From: Chondromyces crocatus
GTDB taxonomy: Bacteria; Myxococcota_A; Polyangia; Polyangiales; Polyangiaceae
Direction: 5' to 3'
Length of the DNA stretch: 64,000 bases
Assembly: GCF_001189295.1 (NCBI RefSeq)
Contig: NZ_CP012159.1
Coordinates: forward strand, 1,812,001-1,876,000
The translations under genes were made by a program, and so were the position numbers. The notes below the pieces were generated by a model. The model ran no database searches and was not told where the DNA came from. It saw only the letters and a program-made list of their open reading frames with translations. Shown here one piece after another: positions 16,081 to 28,694 of this stretch (position 1 is its first letter; every line of letters begins with the position of its first letter).

Positions 16081-18101
16081 ATGGTGGAGCGGGGGCATCT
16101 CCGGGTGCTCGTCGAGCGGGTGCGGCCCGAACTCGACGGTGGGCGCTTCCCGGTCAAGCGGGTGATCGGGGACCCGCTCGAGGTGGAGGTCGACCTCATC
16201 CCCGATGGTCACGACGCCGTGGGAGGCGCGCTGCTCGTGCGCGCGCCAGCGCCTGCGTCCTCACCTCCAGGAGGAGCACCCGACGCGGAGGCCAGGCCCT
16301 GGCAAGAGGTGCCGCTGGCGCGCGTCGACGCGAACGACAGGTTCCGCGCGACCGTCACGCTCACGGCCCTCGGCATCTGGGAGTACACCGTGGTCGGCTG
16401 GATCGAGCCCTTCACCACGTGGCAGCGCGGTACGCGCCGCAAGGTCGAGGCCGGTCAGGACGTCGCCGTCGAGCTGCTCGAAGGTGCAGCACTGCTCGCC
16501 GCCGCAGCGAAGCGAGCTGCCGACGCCGACGCGCAGGCCCTCGCGACCGCAGCGGCCACGCTCGGGAGCACCGCGGCGCCGCTCGAGACCCGCCTGGCCG
16601 TGGGCCTCGCGGCCGAGACGGCTGCACTGGCGGCGCGTGCACCCGATCGCGCGCGCGCCTCGACCTACCCGCGCGTGCTCCAGGTGATCGTCGACCCGCC
16701 GCGTGCCCGCTTCAGCGCGTGGTACGAGTTCTTTCCGCGCTCGTTCGGCGACGCCGGCCAGCACGGCACCTTCGCCAGCGCCGAGCGGATGCTCCCGTAC
16801 GTCGCGGGCATGGGCTTCGATGTCGTCTACCTGCCTCCGATCCATCCCATCGGGCGGGCGCACCGCAAGGGCCGGAACAACACCCTCACCGCGGAGGCCG
16901 ACGACCCGGGCAGCCCGTGGGCCATCGGCGCGGCGGAAGGCGGGCACACCGCCGTGCATCCCGCGCTGGGCACCCTCGCAGACTTCGATCACTTCGTGGG
17001 CACGGCGCGCGAGCACGGGCTGGAGATCGCGCTCGACATCGCGTTCCAGGCCTCGCCCGATCACCCGTGGGTGAAGGAGCACCCCGCGTGGTTCAAGGCG
17101 CGTCCGGATGGCACCATCCAGTACGCGGAGAACCCGCCGAAGAAGTACCAGGACGTCTACCCCTTCGACTTCGAGTCGAGCGACTGGCAGGCGATGTGGG
17201 AAGCGCTCCGGGACGTGTTCCTCTTCTGGGCCGACCACGGGGTGAAGATCTTCCGCGTCGACAACCCGCACACCAAGGCGCTGCCCTTCTGGGAGTACTG
17301 CCTGCGCGAGGTGAAGGCCGCGCACCCGGACGCCATCTTCCTCGCCGAGGCGTTCACCCGCCCGACCTTGATGCACGCGCTGGCGAAGCTCGGCTTCACC
17401 CAGTCGTACACCTACTTCACGTGGCGCACGACGAAGGACGAGCTGACCGAGTACCTCACGCGCCTCACCCGGACCGAGGTGGCCGAGTTCTATCGCCCGA
17501 ACTTCTGGCCGAACACGCCCGACATCCTCCCCGAGCACCTCCAGACCGGCTCGCGTCCAGTGTTCATCGCGCGGCTCGTCCTCGCAGCCACCCTCTCCAG
17601 CAATTACGGCATGTATGGTCCCGCCTTCGAGCTGATGGACCACGTCCCGCGCCCGGGATCCGAGGAGTACATCGACAACGAGAAGTACGAGCTGAAGCGC
17701 TGGGAGCTGGACCGCCCGGGCAGCCTGCGGCACGTCATCCAGCGGGTGAACGAGATCCGGCGCGAGAACCGGGCGCTCCAGCAGACGAACCGCATCCACT
17801 TCCACGAGACGGGCAACGACGCGGTGTTCTGCTTCAGCAAGACCTCGGACGACGGGGAGAGCCTGATCGTCGTCGTGGTCAACCTGGATCCGGACCACAC
17901 CCAGTCGGCCTGGCTGGAGCTGGATTTGCCTGGAATCACCGACCAGGAGCGCTCGTTCCAGGTGCATGACCTGCTCTCGAACGCGCGCTACCAGTGGAAG
18001 GGTCGTCGCGCCTTCGTCGAGCTGGATCCGCGGGTCATGCCGGCCCACATCTTCCGTGTCCGTCGCTTCGTCCGCAGCGAGCAGAACTTCGAGTACTACC
18101 T

Positions 18102-18105
<4 letters not shown>
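16081..18105 (+). CDS. glgE: Alpha-1,4-glucan:maltose-1-phosphate maltosyltransferase
   Basis: The GH13_3 enzyme transfers maltose from maltose-1-phosphate to the growing end of an alpha-1,4-glucan in the cytoplasm. From ATG 16081 (MVERGHLRVLVERVRPELDG) it has 674 residues, typical for the family. An ATG at 15988 would add 31 atypical residues. An N-terminal beta-rich domain precedes the catalytic barrel. Visible motifs are AWYEFFPRSFG, YLPPIHPIGRAHRKGRNN, the nucleophile in FRVDNPHTK (Asp394) and the general acid in FLAEAFTRP (Glu423). With this start the two positions match those reported for Streptomyces GlgE, which supports the choice. Its stop overlaps the start of the treS-maltokinase gene (ATGA), forming a coupled operon that supplies its substrate. 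Confidence 0.96.
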
Positions 18106-21457
<3,352 letters not shown>

Positions 21458-21461
<4 letters not shown>

Positions 21462-23557
21462 GCCGGGCCTCCACGCCGCCTTCGCCGTCCACGCCGCCCG
21501 CAGCTCCCGTCGAGGCCATCTTCGCCGTCTCCGAGCCCCCTGGGCCGCCGGCGCCGGCGCGCGGCGACGGCGCGGCGACGGCGGGCTCCTCGCTGCCCGA
21601 CGTCGCGCAGCTCGCGATGGGCGAGGTCGATCTGCACCTCTTTCACGAGGGCCGGCACCTGCGCCTCCACGAGAAGCTCGGCGCCCACCTGGCCCGGCGC
21701 GGTGACGAGGAGGGCGTCTTCTTCGCCGCCTGGGCGCCCAACGCCGAAGCGGTCGCGGTCATCGGCGACTTCAACGGGTGGGACCCGGCGCGTCACCCCA
21801 TGCAGCGGCGAGGCATCCTCGGCATCTGGGAGGTGTTCGTGCCCGGCGCGCAGGCGGGGCAGCGCTACAAGCTGAAGATCGTCTCGCGCGACGGCGACTA
21901 CACCATCGACAAGGCCGATCCGTTCGGCTTCCGCCACGAGGCGCCGCCAGGCACGTCCTCGGTGGTGGCCGACGTCGCCTACCGCTGGGGCGACGAGGCG
22001 CACATGAGCGCCCGGTCCAAAAGCGGCCTGCGGAACGCACCCATGTCCATCTACGAGGTGCATCTCGGCTCGTGGATGCGCATCCCCGAGGAAGAGGACC
22101 GCATGCTCACCTACCGCGAGATCGCCCCGCGGCTCGCCGACCACGTCGCGAAGCTGGGCTTCACGCACGTCGAGCTGATGCCGCTCACGGAGCACCCCTT
22201 CTACGGCTCGTGGGGCTACCAGACCACCGGCTACTTCGCCGCGACCGCGCGCTACGGCGACCCGGCCGACCTGAAGTTCCTGATCGACACGCTGCACCAG
22301 CGGGGCATCGGGGTGATCCTCGACTGGGTGCCGGGCCATTTCCCGCACGACGCGCACGGGCTCTCGTTCTTCGACGGCACGCACCTCTTCGAGCACGCGA
22401 GCCCGCTCCAGGGCTATCACCCCGAGTGGAACACCTACATCTTCAACTACGGCCGGCACGAGGTGCGGAGCTTCCTCCTGTCGAGCGCGATGTACTGGGT
22501 GGAGCAGTTCCACGCCGATGGCCTGCGCGTCGACGGCGTGGCCTCGATGCTCTACCTCGACTACGGGCGCGAGGGCGGGGAGTGGGTCCCGAACCAGCAC
22601 GGCGGCCGGGAGAACCTGGAGGCGGTCGCGCTGCTGCGGCAGCTCAACGAGGCGGTGTACCAGCAGGTCCCGGGGGTCGAGACGATCGCCGAGGAGTCGA
22701 CGGCGTGGCCTCTGGTCTCGCGCCCGACCTACCTCGGTGGGCTCGGCTTCGGCTTCAAGTGGGACCTCGGCTGGATGCACGACACGCTGAAGTACCTCGC
22801 CCTCGATCCCATCCACCGCAAGTTCCACCACCGGTCGCTGACGTTCCGGGGGATGTACGCCTTCAGCGAGAACTTCGTGCTGGCGCTCTCGCACGACGAG
22901 GTCGTCTACGGGAAGGGCTCGCTCATCAACAAGATGAACGGCGACCGCTGGCAGAAGTTCGCGAACCTGCGGCTCTTGTACACGTACATGTGGACGCAGC
23001 CCGGCAAGAAGCTCCTGTTCATGGGGGGCGAGTTCGCGCAGTGGCGGGAGTGGAACCACGACGTGAGCCTGGACTGGCATCTCACGAACGAGGATGCGCA
23101 CCGGCAGATCCAGCTCCTCGTGGGCGAGCTGAACCGGGCCTACCGCGAGGAGCCGGCGCTGCACGCGCTCGACTGCGATGCGCGGGGGTTCCAGTGGATC
23201 GACGCCAACGACGCCGACCACAGCGTGCTCGTGTACGAGCGCCGGGGCACGCGCGAAGAGGACCGGATCGTGGTGGCGCTGAACTTCACCCCGGTGCCCT
23301 TGTACAACTACCGGATCGGGGTGCCCGGGGCGGGGACGTGGGAAGAGCTGCTGAACACCGACGCGACGACCTTCGGGGGCAGCGGGCAAGGCAACCTCGG
23401 CGCGGTCGAAGCGGCGCCAGTGCCCTGGCAGAACCGCGACTTCTCGCTGGCGTTGACCTTGCCGCCGCTCGGGGCCGTGCTGCTCAAGCCGCGAATCGAG
23501 CCGCGGGTCGATCCAGGGCTCAAGCCACCGGAGGAGGCGCCGCCGGAAGCGCCATGA
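21458..23557 (+). CDS. glgB: 1,4-alpha-glucan branching enzyme
   Basis: The 699-residue GH13 enzyme introduces alpha-1,6 branches into the GlgE-made glucan. After a Pro/Ser/Ala-rich N-terminal tail of about 45 residues it has a CBM48 domain (VFFAAWAPNAEAVAVIGDFN) and the catalytic barrel. Motifs include YEVHLGSWMR, the nucleophile in DGLRVDGVASMLY (Asp359), the acid Glu412 in TIAEEST, and ALSHDEVVYGKGSL. The C-terminal beta domain is complete (VALNFTPVPLYNYRIGVPG). The start overlaps the treS stop (ATGA). At the 3' end it overlaps the convergent malQ gene by 38 bp. It completes the trehalose-to-branched-glucan pathway within one operon. Confidence 0.96.
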
Positions 23558-25466
23558 GCTTGTCGGCGAGGGCCGCGCGCTCCTCGCTCGCGCCGGCGCC
23601 GCGGGCCCGGAGCGCCATCGCCAGCACCCGGGGCAGGTCGAGCGCGGCGCCCCGGGTCGCCTGGAGCGCGTACTTCTGCTGGTAGTCCCGGGGCACGCGG
23701 AGCGACCAGTTCTCGTCGCTCACCGTCCCCGGCTGGTTGTAGGGCTCCTTCATCCCCAGCAGGTCGGCGAAGAACACCGACACGTGCGCCGCGCCGCTGG
23801 CGAAGAGGTCGGCGAACTTCGCGCGGGCGAGCAGCGCCTGGTCGCGGGAGAGCGCGCGCGCGAGCGAGGCGACCTGGTCCTCCCGGGGCGCGACCCGCTC
23901 GGCCAGGTAGGCGGCCTGCGCCTCCACGGATTTCTCCGCGCGCCATCGGTCCAGCACGCTCCAGAGCGACGGCGTGTCGTGGGTCCCCACCATCACCCAG
24001 TCCGCCGGCATGGCCCGCTCGGAGCGGTAGACGTCCATCGGATCGGCGAGGTTGGCCTTCTGGGTGACGCGGAAGCGCCCGAGGCCGTGGCGCTCCAGCG
24101 CCGCCCGGACGGGCAAGGGCAGGGTGCTCAGCACCTCGAAGGCGAGGTCGGCCTTCTCCCAGCCCCGGGCGCGTGCCGCGCTGACCAGGCCGTCGACGAG
24201 GACGGCGTACTGCTCCACCTGCGTCGGCGAGAGCGACGTCACCCAGGCGTCGGCGTGGCGCGGCAGGCCCCGGTCGAGCTGGAACGGCGCGGCGATGGCG
24301 AAGCGCGAGAGGGTGGGGTGATCCGGCAAGGCGGGCGACGAGAACAGCCGGGCACCGCGGCGCACGGACTCGCCGGGATCCGGCGCCTCGTCCAGGTAGA
24401 CCCAGGGGTCGACCAGCCCGTGCGGGTGGTCGACGCGCAGGCCGTCGTACTCGTCGAGGGACTTGTCGATGCGGGCCCGGAAGAAGCCCCCGGCCGCGCC
24501 GCGGAGCTGGTCCGGGTCGAGCAGCGGGTAGCCCCACGGCTGCCCTTCGGGGTTCGTGCGGCTGGGGGGCGCGCCCATGCGGTAGTCGCGCAGCAAGAGC
24601 GCGCGGTACGCCCAGTGATCGCGCGGGGGCATGCCCACCTGGAGGTCGCCGTAGAGCCGCAGGCCGATCCCCGCCGCCACCTCGCGCAGCGCGCCGTGCT
24701 GCTCGTGCGCGAGGAGCTGCTGGAACGCGACCGCCTCCGCGTGGCCCGCGTGCTCCGCCGACAGCTCGCGGACCCGCGCCAGGCACGCCACCTCCTCGCC
24801 ACGCGCGGGCGCGAACAGGCGCTGATCGAGCGTCTGCGGCCACCGCAGGAAGTGCCCGTCGCCGTGCAGCGTGCACAGCGGGTCGTACAGCACCTCGCGC
24901 GTGAGCCAGCCCGCGTGCCGCCGCCGGAACGCCGAGAGACGCGCGGCGAGGTCGAGGACGCTCGGGTCGGGCGAGGTGCTCACGCGCTCGCGCTGGAACG
25001 TCTCCCAGGCCTCGGCGAGCGCCCGCTGCTGGGCCACCCAGGCCGACCGGTGGTGCGCCCGCAGGAACCGCTTCGCGCGCCCACCACCCCCCGCCACCTC
25101 GGCTTGCGCCTCGACCAGGGCGGCGAGCGTCTCCGGAGAGAGCAGTCGACCCCAGCGCCCGGGCTCGGTGAGCGGCGCGAGCGCGATCGACAGCGTGCTC
25201 CGCGCGAACAGCGCGCCGTCGTACGGCGACGGGTTGTCCGGGGACAGCTCCCCTTGCGGCCCGAGCTGGACGGCGTTGAACCCGAGCGCCGCCGCGAAGC
25301 GCAGGAAGCGCTGACCTCCTGCGGTGCAGGGCGAGCCTCGGCCGAGTTCCTCCTCGGCTTCCGACGGGAAGCTCGGGTCGTGCAGGGCGAGCACGAGGCG
25401 CTTGATGTTCAGCGCTCGCAGGGCCTCGGTGATCAGGGTGCGATGGCTGCCGTCGTCTCCTGGCAT
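23520..25466 (-). CDS. malQ: 4-alpha-glucanotransferase (GH77-like)
   Basis: The start at ATG 25466 (MPGDDGSHRTLITEALRALN) is preferred; a longer frame to 25535 adds a basic leader. The 648-residue protein shows GH77-like features: FLRFAAALGFNAVQLGPQGE, SPYDGALFARSTLSIAL, LRLYGDLQVGMP, the nucleophile region GLRVDHPHGLVDPWVY, and VGTHDTPSLW near the C-terminal side. It deviates from typical MalQ (VDHPHG for IDHFRG), so it may belong to a distinct subfamily. It would transfer maltooligosaccharides between glucans and so remodel or trim products of the adjacent glgE-treS-glgB operon. It converges on glgB, with 38 bp of overlapping coding sequence. Substrate preference cannot be judged from the sequence. 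Confidence 0.85.
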   Translation of the reverse strand: MPGDDGSHRTLITEALRALNIKRLVLALHDPSFPSEAEEELGRGSPCTAGGQRFLRFAAALGFNAVQLGPQGELSPDNPSPYDGALFARSTLSIALAPLTEPGRWGRLLSPETLAALVEAQAEVAGGGGRAKRFLRAHHRSAWVAQQRALAEAWETFQRERVSTSPDPSVLDLAARLSAFRRRHAGWLTREVLYDPLCTLHGDGHFLRWPQTLDQRLFAPARGEEVACLARVRELSAEHAGHAEAVAFQQLLAHEQHGALREVAAGIGLRLYGDLQVGMPPRDHWAYRALLLRDYRMGAPPSRTNPEGQPWGYPLLDPDQLRGAAGGFFRARIDKSLDEYDGLRVDHPHGLVDPWVYLDEAPDPGESVRRGARLFSSPALPDHPTLSRFAIAAPFQLDRGLPRHADAWVTSLSPTQVEQYAVLVDGLVSAARARGWEKADLAFEVLSTLPLPVRAALERHGLGRFRVTQKANLADPMDVYRSERAMPADWVMVGTHDTPSLWSVLDRWRAEKSVEAQAAYLAERVAPREDQVASLARALSRDQALLARAKFADLFASGAAHVSVFFADLLGMKEPYNQPGTVSDENWSLRVPRDYQQKYALQATRGAALDLPRVLAMALRARGAGASEERAALADKLMALPAAPPPVA

Positions 25467-25555
25467 CAGGAGACCATCGGTACACCGACGATGTGCGTGG
25501 GTCGAGAGCGTGCGCTCACGCGCGCATGCGCTCATGGGCCGATGCGCTCATGTGC

Positions 25556-27394
25556 TCATGCGCTGACGCCGGGAGCGCGCTGTTCCGCAGCGCCCGCAGC
25601 AGGCAGGGTGAAGAAGAAGGTGCAGCCCGTCCCTGGCGCGCTCTCGACCCAGATGCGGCCCCCGTGCAGCTCCACGAGGCCCTTCGCGATCGACAGGCCG
25701 AGCCCCGTGCCCTGGTGCGCCGTCTCCTTGGCCTGCCAGTAGCGCGTGAACAGCGAACCGCGCTGCTCCTCGGGGATGCCCGGCCCCGTGTCCCGCACGG
25801 CGAACACCACCTCCTCGCCCTTCGGCTCGGCGCGCAGCTCCACCTCGCCCCCGGGCGGCGTGAACTTCACCGCGTTGCCCACGAGGTTGCAGAGCACCTG
25901 GAGCACGCGCTCGTGATCGCAGCGCACGGGGGGCAGGTCCCCGGCCACGTGCTGCTCGAGGCGAACCGACTTCTCCGCGGCGGGCTCCTTGAGCAGCTCC
26001 ATCGCGTCGGCGAGCAGCGCCTCCGGCTTCTTGTTCACCGGCTCGATCACCAGGTGGCCCGCGTCGATGCGCGCGAGGTCGAGCAGGTCGCGGATCAGCC
26101 GTTCCATCCGGTCGGCTGCGCGCTTCAGGCGCTCGAGCGGCGCGTGGGCCCCCGGGAGCTGCTCCTCGGGCGGCAGCTTCCGCGACAGCACCTGGAGGTT
26201 CATGAAGATGGTCGCGAGCGGGTTCTTCAGATCGTGCGAGACGACGGCCACCATGTCTTCCCGGGCGCGGATGGCGCGCTGGGCGCTGTCGTAGAGCCGC
26301 GCGTTGTCGATCGCCAGCGCTGCCCTCCGCGCGAGTTCCTCCGCAAGGGAAGCGTCCTCGGCGCCGTAGCAGAGATCGTCTTCGCCGCAGCCGAGCGTCA
26401 GCACGCCGAGCGTCGTGCCCCGGCTGACGAGTGGCACGGAGAGGAAGCGCTCCAGGTCGAGCTGCCCCAGAAGTTCCGCCTCCTCGGGCGTGCCGAGGGC
26501 CGCAGGATCGCCGTCCAGATCCCAGGGTACCGGCTCGCCCGTGCGGAGCGCCTGGGCGACGGCGAGCGGCGTCACCGACCCGACCGTCGCGCGCCCTTCG
26601 AGCTTGCGCGCCGAGAGCGAGCGGGAGGGATCGGCGTGGACGACCACGGCCCGGCGCAAGGTGGACGCGCCCTCCAGCACATCCACCATGCAGAACGAGG
26701 CCACGAACGGCACCGGCAACCTCGCCACCCGGGTCAAGGTCGCCTCGTAGTTGAGCGACGTGGACAGCCGACGGCTCGCCTCGGCGAGGAACGCTGCCCG
26801 GCGCTGCGCATCCTCGGCGGCGGCCCGGGCGTGCCGCTCCTGCTCCAGCCGGAGCGAGCGCTCCCGCTCGCTGTCGAGCGTGCGCGCGTAGAGATCGCGG
26901 TGGATCAGGGCAGTGCGCAGGATCGAAACGAGCCTGCGCATCATCCCCCGGTAGTGCGGCGCGAGCTGCGGCTCACCGTCGAAGCAGAGCAGCAGCGTCA
27001 CCACCCGGTCGACGTGGCTCCTCGGCGTGTCGGTGGGCCCCGCGCCCGGGACCTCGGCTTCCGCCTCGGCCTCGTGCCCCGACCCCGAGAGGCGCCACGT
27101 GACCAGCCCTGGCCGCGCCAGCTCGGGGTACGGCAGCGGCTCGCCTCGGGCGAGCGGGAGGCTGCACGAAGTGGCCGGCAGCCCCACCGCGCCGAGCAGC
27201 CGCGGAGCGGGCTCCGAATCGTCCAGGAGGATGGTCGCCGAGCAACCCAGCCGCTCTGCCACGCGGTCGAGGAAACCGCTCATGGGCCGCCTCGGGTCGA
27301 AGAGATCGAGCGCCGAGACGGTCAGTTCCTGGAGCACGCTGAGCAGCGCGACCCGGTCGTGGAGTTCGCGGTTTTCCGCCATGACCAAGGTCAT
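25556..27394 (-). CDS. GAF-domain sensor histidine kinase
   Basis: The start at ATG 27394 overlaps the stop of the FIST gene by 4 bp, which decides it over longer frames. The 612-residue soluble protein has an N-terminal coiled region (MAENRELHDRVALLSVLQEL), GAF-like sensory segments in the first half, and a HisKA domain with H-box VVSHDLKNPLATI (His387). A complete HATPase domain follows: LCNLVGNAVKFTPPGG, RDTGPGIPEEQ, GTGLGLSIAKGLVELHGG and GTGCTFFFTLP. No membrane segment is seen. Translational coupling to the FIST protein suggests that protein supplies or senses the input signal. No response regulator lies nearby, so the partner must be elsewhere. Confidence 0.92.
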   Translation of the reverse strand: MTLVMAENRELHDRVALLSVLQELTVSALDLFDPRRPMSGFLDRVAERLGCSATILLDDSEPAPRLLGAVGLPATSCSLPLARGEPLPYPELARPGLVTWRLSGSGHEAEAEAEVPGAGPTDTPRSHVDRVVTLLLCFDGEPQLAPHYRGMMRRLVSILRTALIHRDLYARTLDSERERSLRLEQERHARAAAEDAQRRAAFLAEASRRLSTSLNYEATLTRVARLPVPFVASFCMVDVLEGASTLRRAVVVHADPSRSLSARKLEGRATVGSVTPLAVAQALRTGEPVPWDLDGDPAALGTPEEAELLGQLDLERFLSVPLVSRGTTLGVLTLGCGEDDLCYGAEDASLAEELARRAALAIDNARLYDSAQRAIRAREDMVAVVSHDLKNPLATIFMNLQVLSRKLPPEEQLPGAHAPLERLKRAADRMERLIRDLLDLARIDAGHLVIEPVNKKPEALLADAMELLKEPAAEKSVRLEQHVAGDLPPVRCDHERVLQVLCNLVGNAVKFTPPGGEVELRAEPKGEEVVFAVRDTGPGIPEEQRGSLFTRYWQAKETAHQGTGLGLSIAKGLVELHGGRIWVESAPGTGCTFFFTLPAAGAAEQRAPGVSA

Positions 27395-28560
27395 GCCCCC
27401 AGGGCCAGCACCACCGCCGTCTTGTTGTGGAACTGAGGCACCCCGGGTCCGATGGCGCCGATCTCCCCGAACGTCAGGCAACCGATGACGGGCGCCCCGA
27501 GCTCTGCGCTGAAGGTCTCGATCTCGGCCTGCACCCCTTCCCCGAGGACCAGCGACCGCGAGACGCAGTCGAACACGATCGCCCCGCCCAGCGGGCCGTT
27601 CACCGCCTGCTTTGCCGCGCGCGAGGCCTCTCGGGCTGCGAAGAGCAGGCCGGCACGCTCGCCCTCCATCACCCGCACCAGGCACCCATCGGGCACCTCG
27701 CCCACGCAGTGCAGCGTCCCTGCGGCGTCGACGCGCATCGGGTCGCGGATGACGTGATCGCCCCCGGCCTGAGGGATGCCGAGCGGGTGGGACATGGCGA
27801 AGTTCACGAACTCATCCTGACTCACCTGGTCGCCTCGGCCAGCGGCGGCGCGCTGGTAGACCGAGAACGCCGGCTCGAACTCCAGCTCCGAGATGGAGGC
27901 GCCCTTGACGCGGGTCACCATCGACGGCGGTCCGTAAGGCCTGAACCCGTGGCGGGTACCGACGGCCATCCGGGACCGCGTGTCGAGCGCGATCACCACC
28001 GCGCCGTCGACCCACGCCTTGCCCTGAGCGAACTGCGCACCCCGGGCGAGGCGCAGATCATCGCCCGCCCCACCGCCGGCCCAGGCCACCCCCGTGCCGC
28101 CCACCTGCACCGCGCCGCGCACCACGTCGGCCGCCTTGCCCGAGAGCACGTCGGCGAGCACGATGCACGCGCGGTTCCAGCCCGGAGGCACCACGGCGGG
28201 CAGCTCCGCGAGGGCCTGCGTCGTGGCGGCGACGCCCGCGGCGCGCCCATCCACGCTCACCCGGTCGGCGACCCCGATCCCGAACCGCACGCCGCTCCCG
28301 CTCACCACGCCGACCACCAGCCCCAGCGAGAGCATCTCGGTCCCGGCGAACACCCCCGCCGTCGTGCACCCGGCCCATGGCACCTCGCCGAGCTGCTCCG
28401 ACACCGCCGCGGTGAGCGCGTGCGCATCGTAGCCCGCCGTCGACAGGACCAGCGCGAACACCGGCTCGACCGCGCCCGTGAGCGCCGTCCGCACCGCCTC
28501 TCTCGCAGCTTCGGCTGCATCCCGGGACGAGCTCGACCCGACTGAGATCTGCGTGCTCAC
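27391..28560 (-). CDS. FIST N/C domain signal-sensing protein
   Basis: The 389-residue protein contains a FIST N domain (about 20-220: ALVLSTAGYDAHALTAAV, VPWAGCTTAGVFAG, GWNRACIVLADVLSG, WAGGGAGDDLRLARGAQF) and a FIST C domain (about 225-385: PSMVTRVKGASISELE, FVNFAMSHPLGIPQ, GAIVFDCVSRSLVLG, APVIGCLTFGEIG). FIST domains are proposed to bind small ligands such as amino acids in signalling proteins. The start is GTG at 28560, with a candidate promoter just upstream. Its stop overlaps the histidine kinase start (ATGA), so the pair is a two-gene sensory operon. The neighbouring 5-oxoprolinase genes handle an amino-acid derivative, a suggestive but unproven link. Confidence 0.92.
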   Translation of the reverse strand: MSTQISVGSSSSRDAAEAAREAVRTALTGAVEPVFALVLSTAGYDAHALTAAVSEQLGEVPWAGCTTAGVFAGTEMLSLGLVVGVVSGSGVRFGIGVADRVSVDGRAAGVAATTQALAELPAVVPPGWNRACIVLADVLSGKAADVVRGAVQVGGTGVAWAGGGAGDDLRLARGAQFAQGKAWVDGAVVIALDTRSRMAVGTRHGFRPYGPPSMVTRVKGASISELEFEPAFSVYQRAAAGRGDQVSQDEFVNFAMSHPLGIPQAGGDHVIRDPMRVDAAGTLHCVGEVPDGCLVRVMEGERAGLLFAAREASRAAKQAVNGPLGGAIVFDCVSRSLVLGEGVQAEIETFSAELGAPVIGCLTFGEIGAIGPGVPQFHNKTAVVLALGA

Positions 28561-28584
28561 CGACCACCCCCTGCGTGTTCCCTA

Positions 28585-28613
28585 TCTATAGTGGATCGCC
28601 GCGCGTCCGTCAT
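28585..28613 (-). promoter_or_regulatory. Candidate sigma70-type promoter for the FIST/histidine kinase operon
   Basis: On the minus strand ATGACG (28613-28608) and TATAGA (28590-28585) are spaced by 17 bp, about 25 bp before the GTG start at 28560. It is one of the few AT-rich patches in the window. It would separate this operon from the upstream pxp genes. Confidence 0.45.
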
Positions 28614-28694
28614 TGTGGCACCTCGCTGCGTGCGCTGCGAATCCGTACCGGGCGAGCAAAGAGAGCGGAGGCTCACCATCATCGCGTCATCGCG

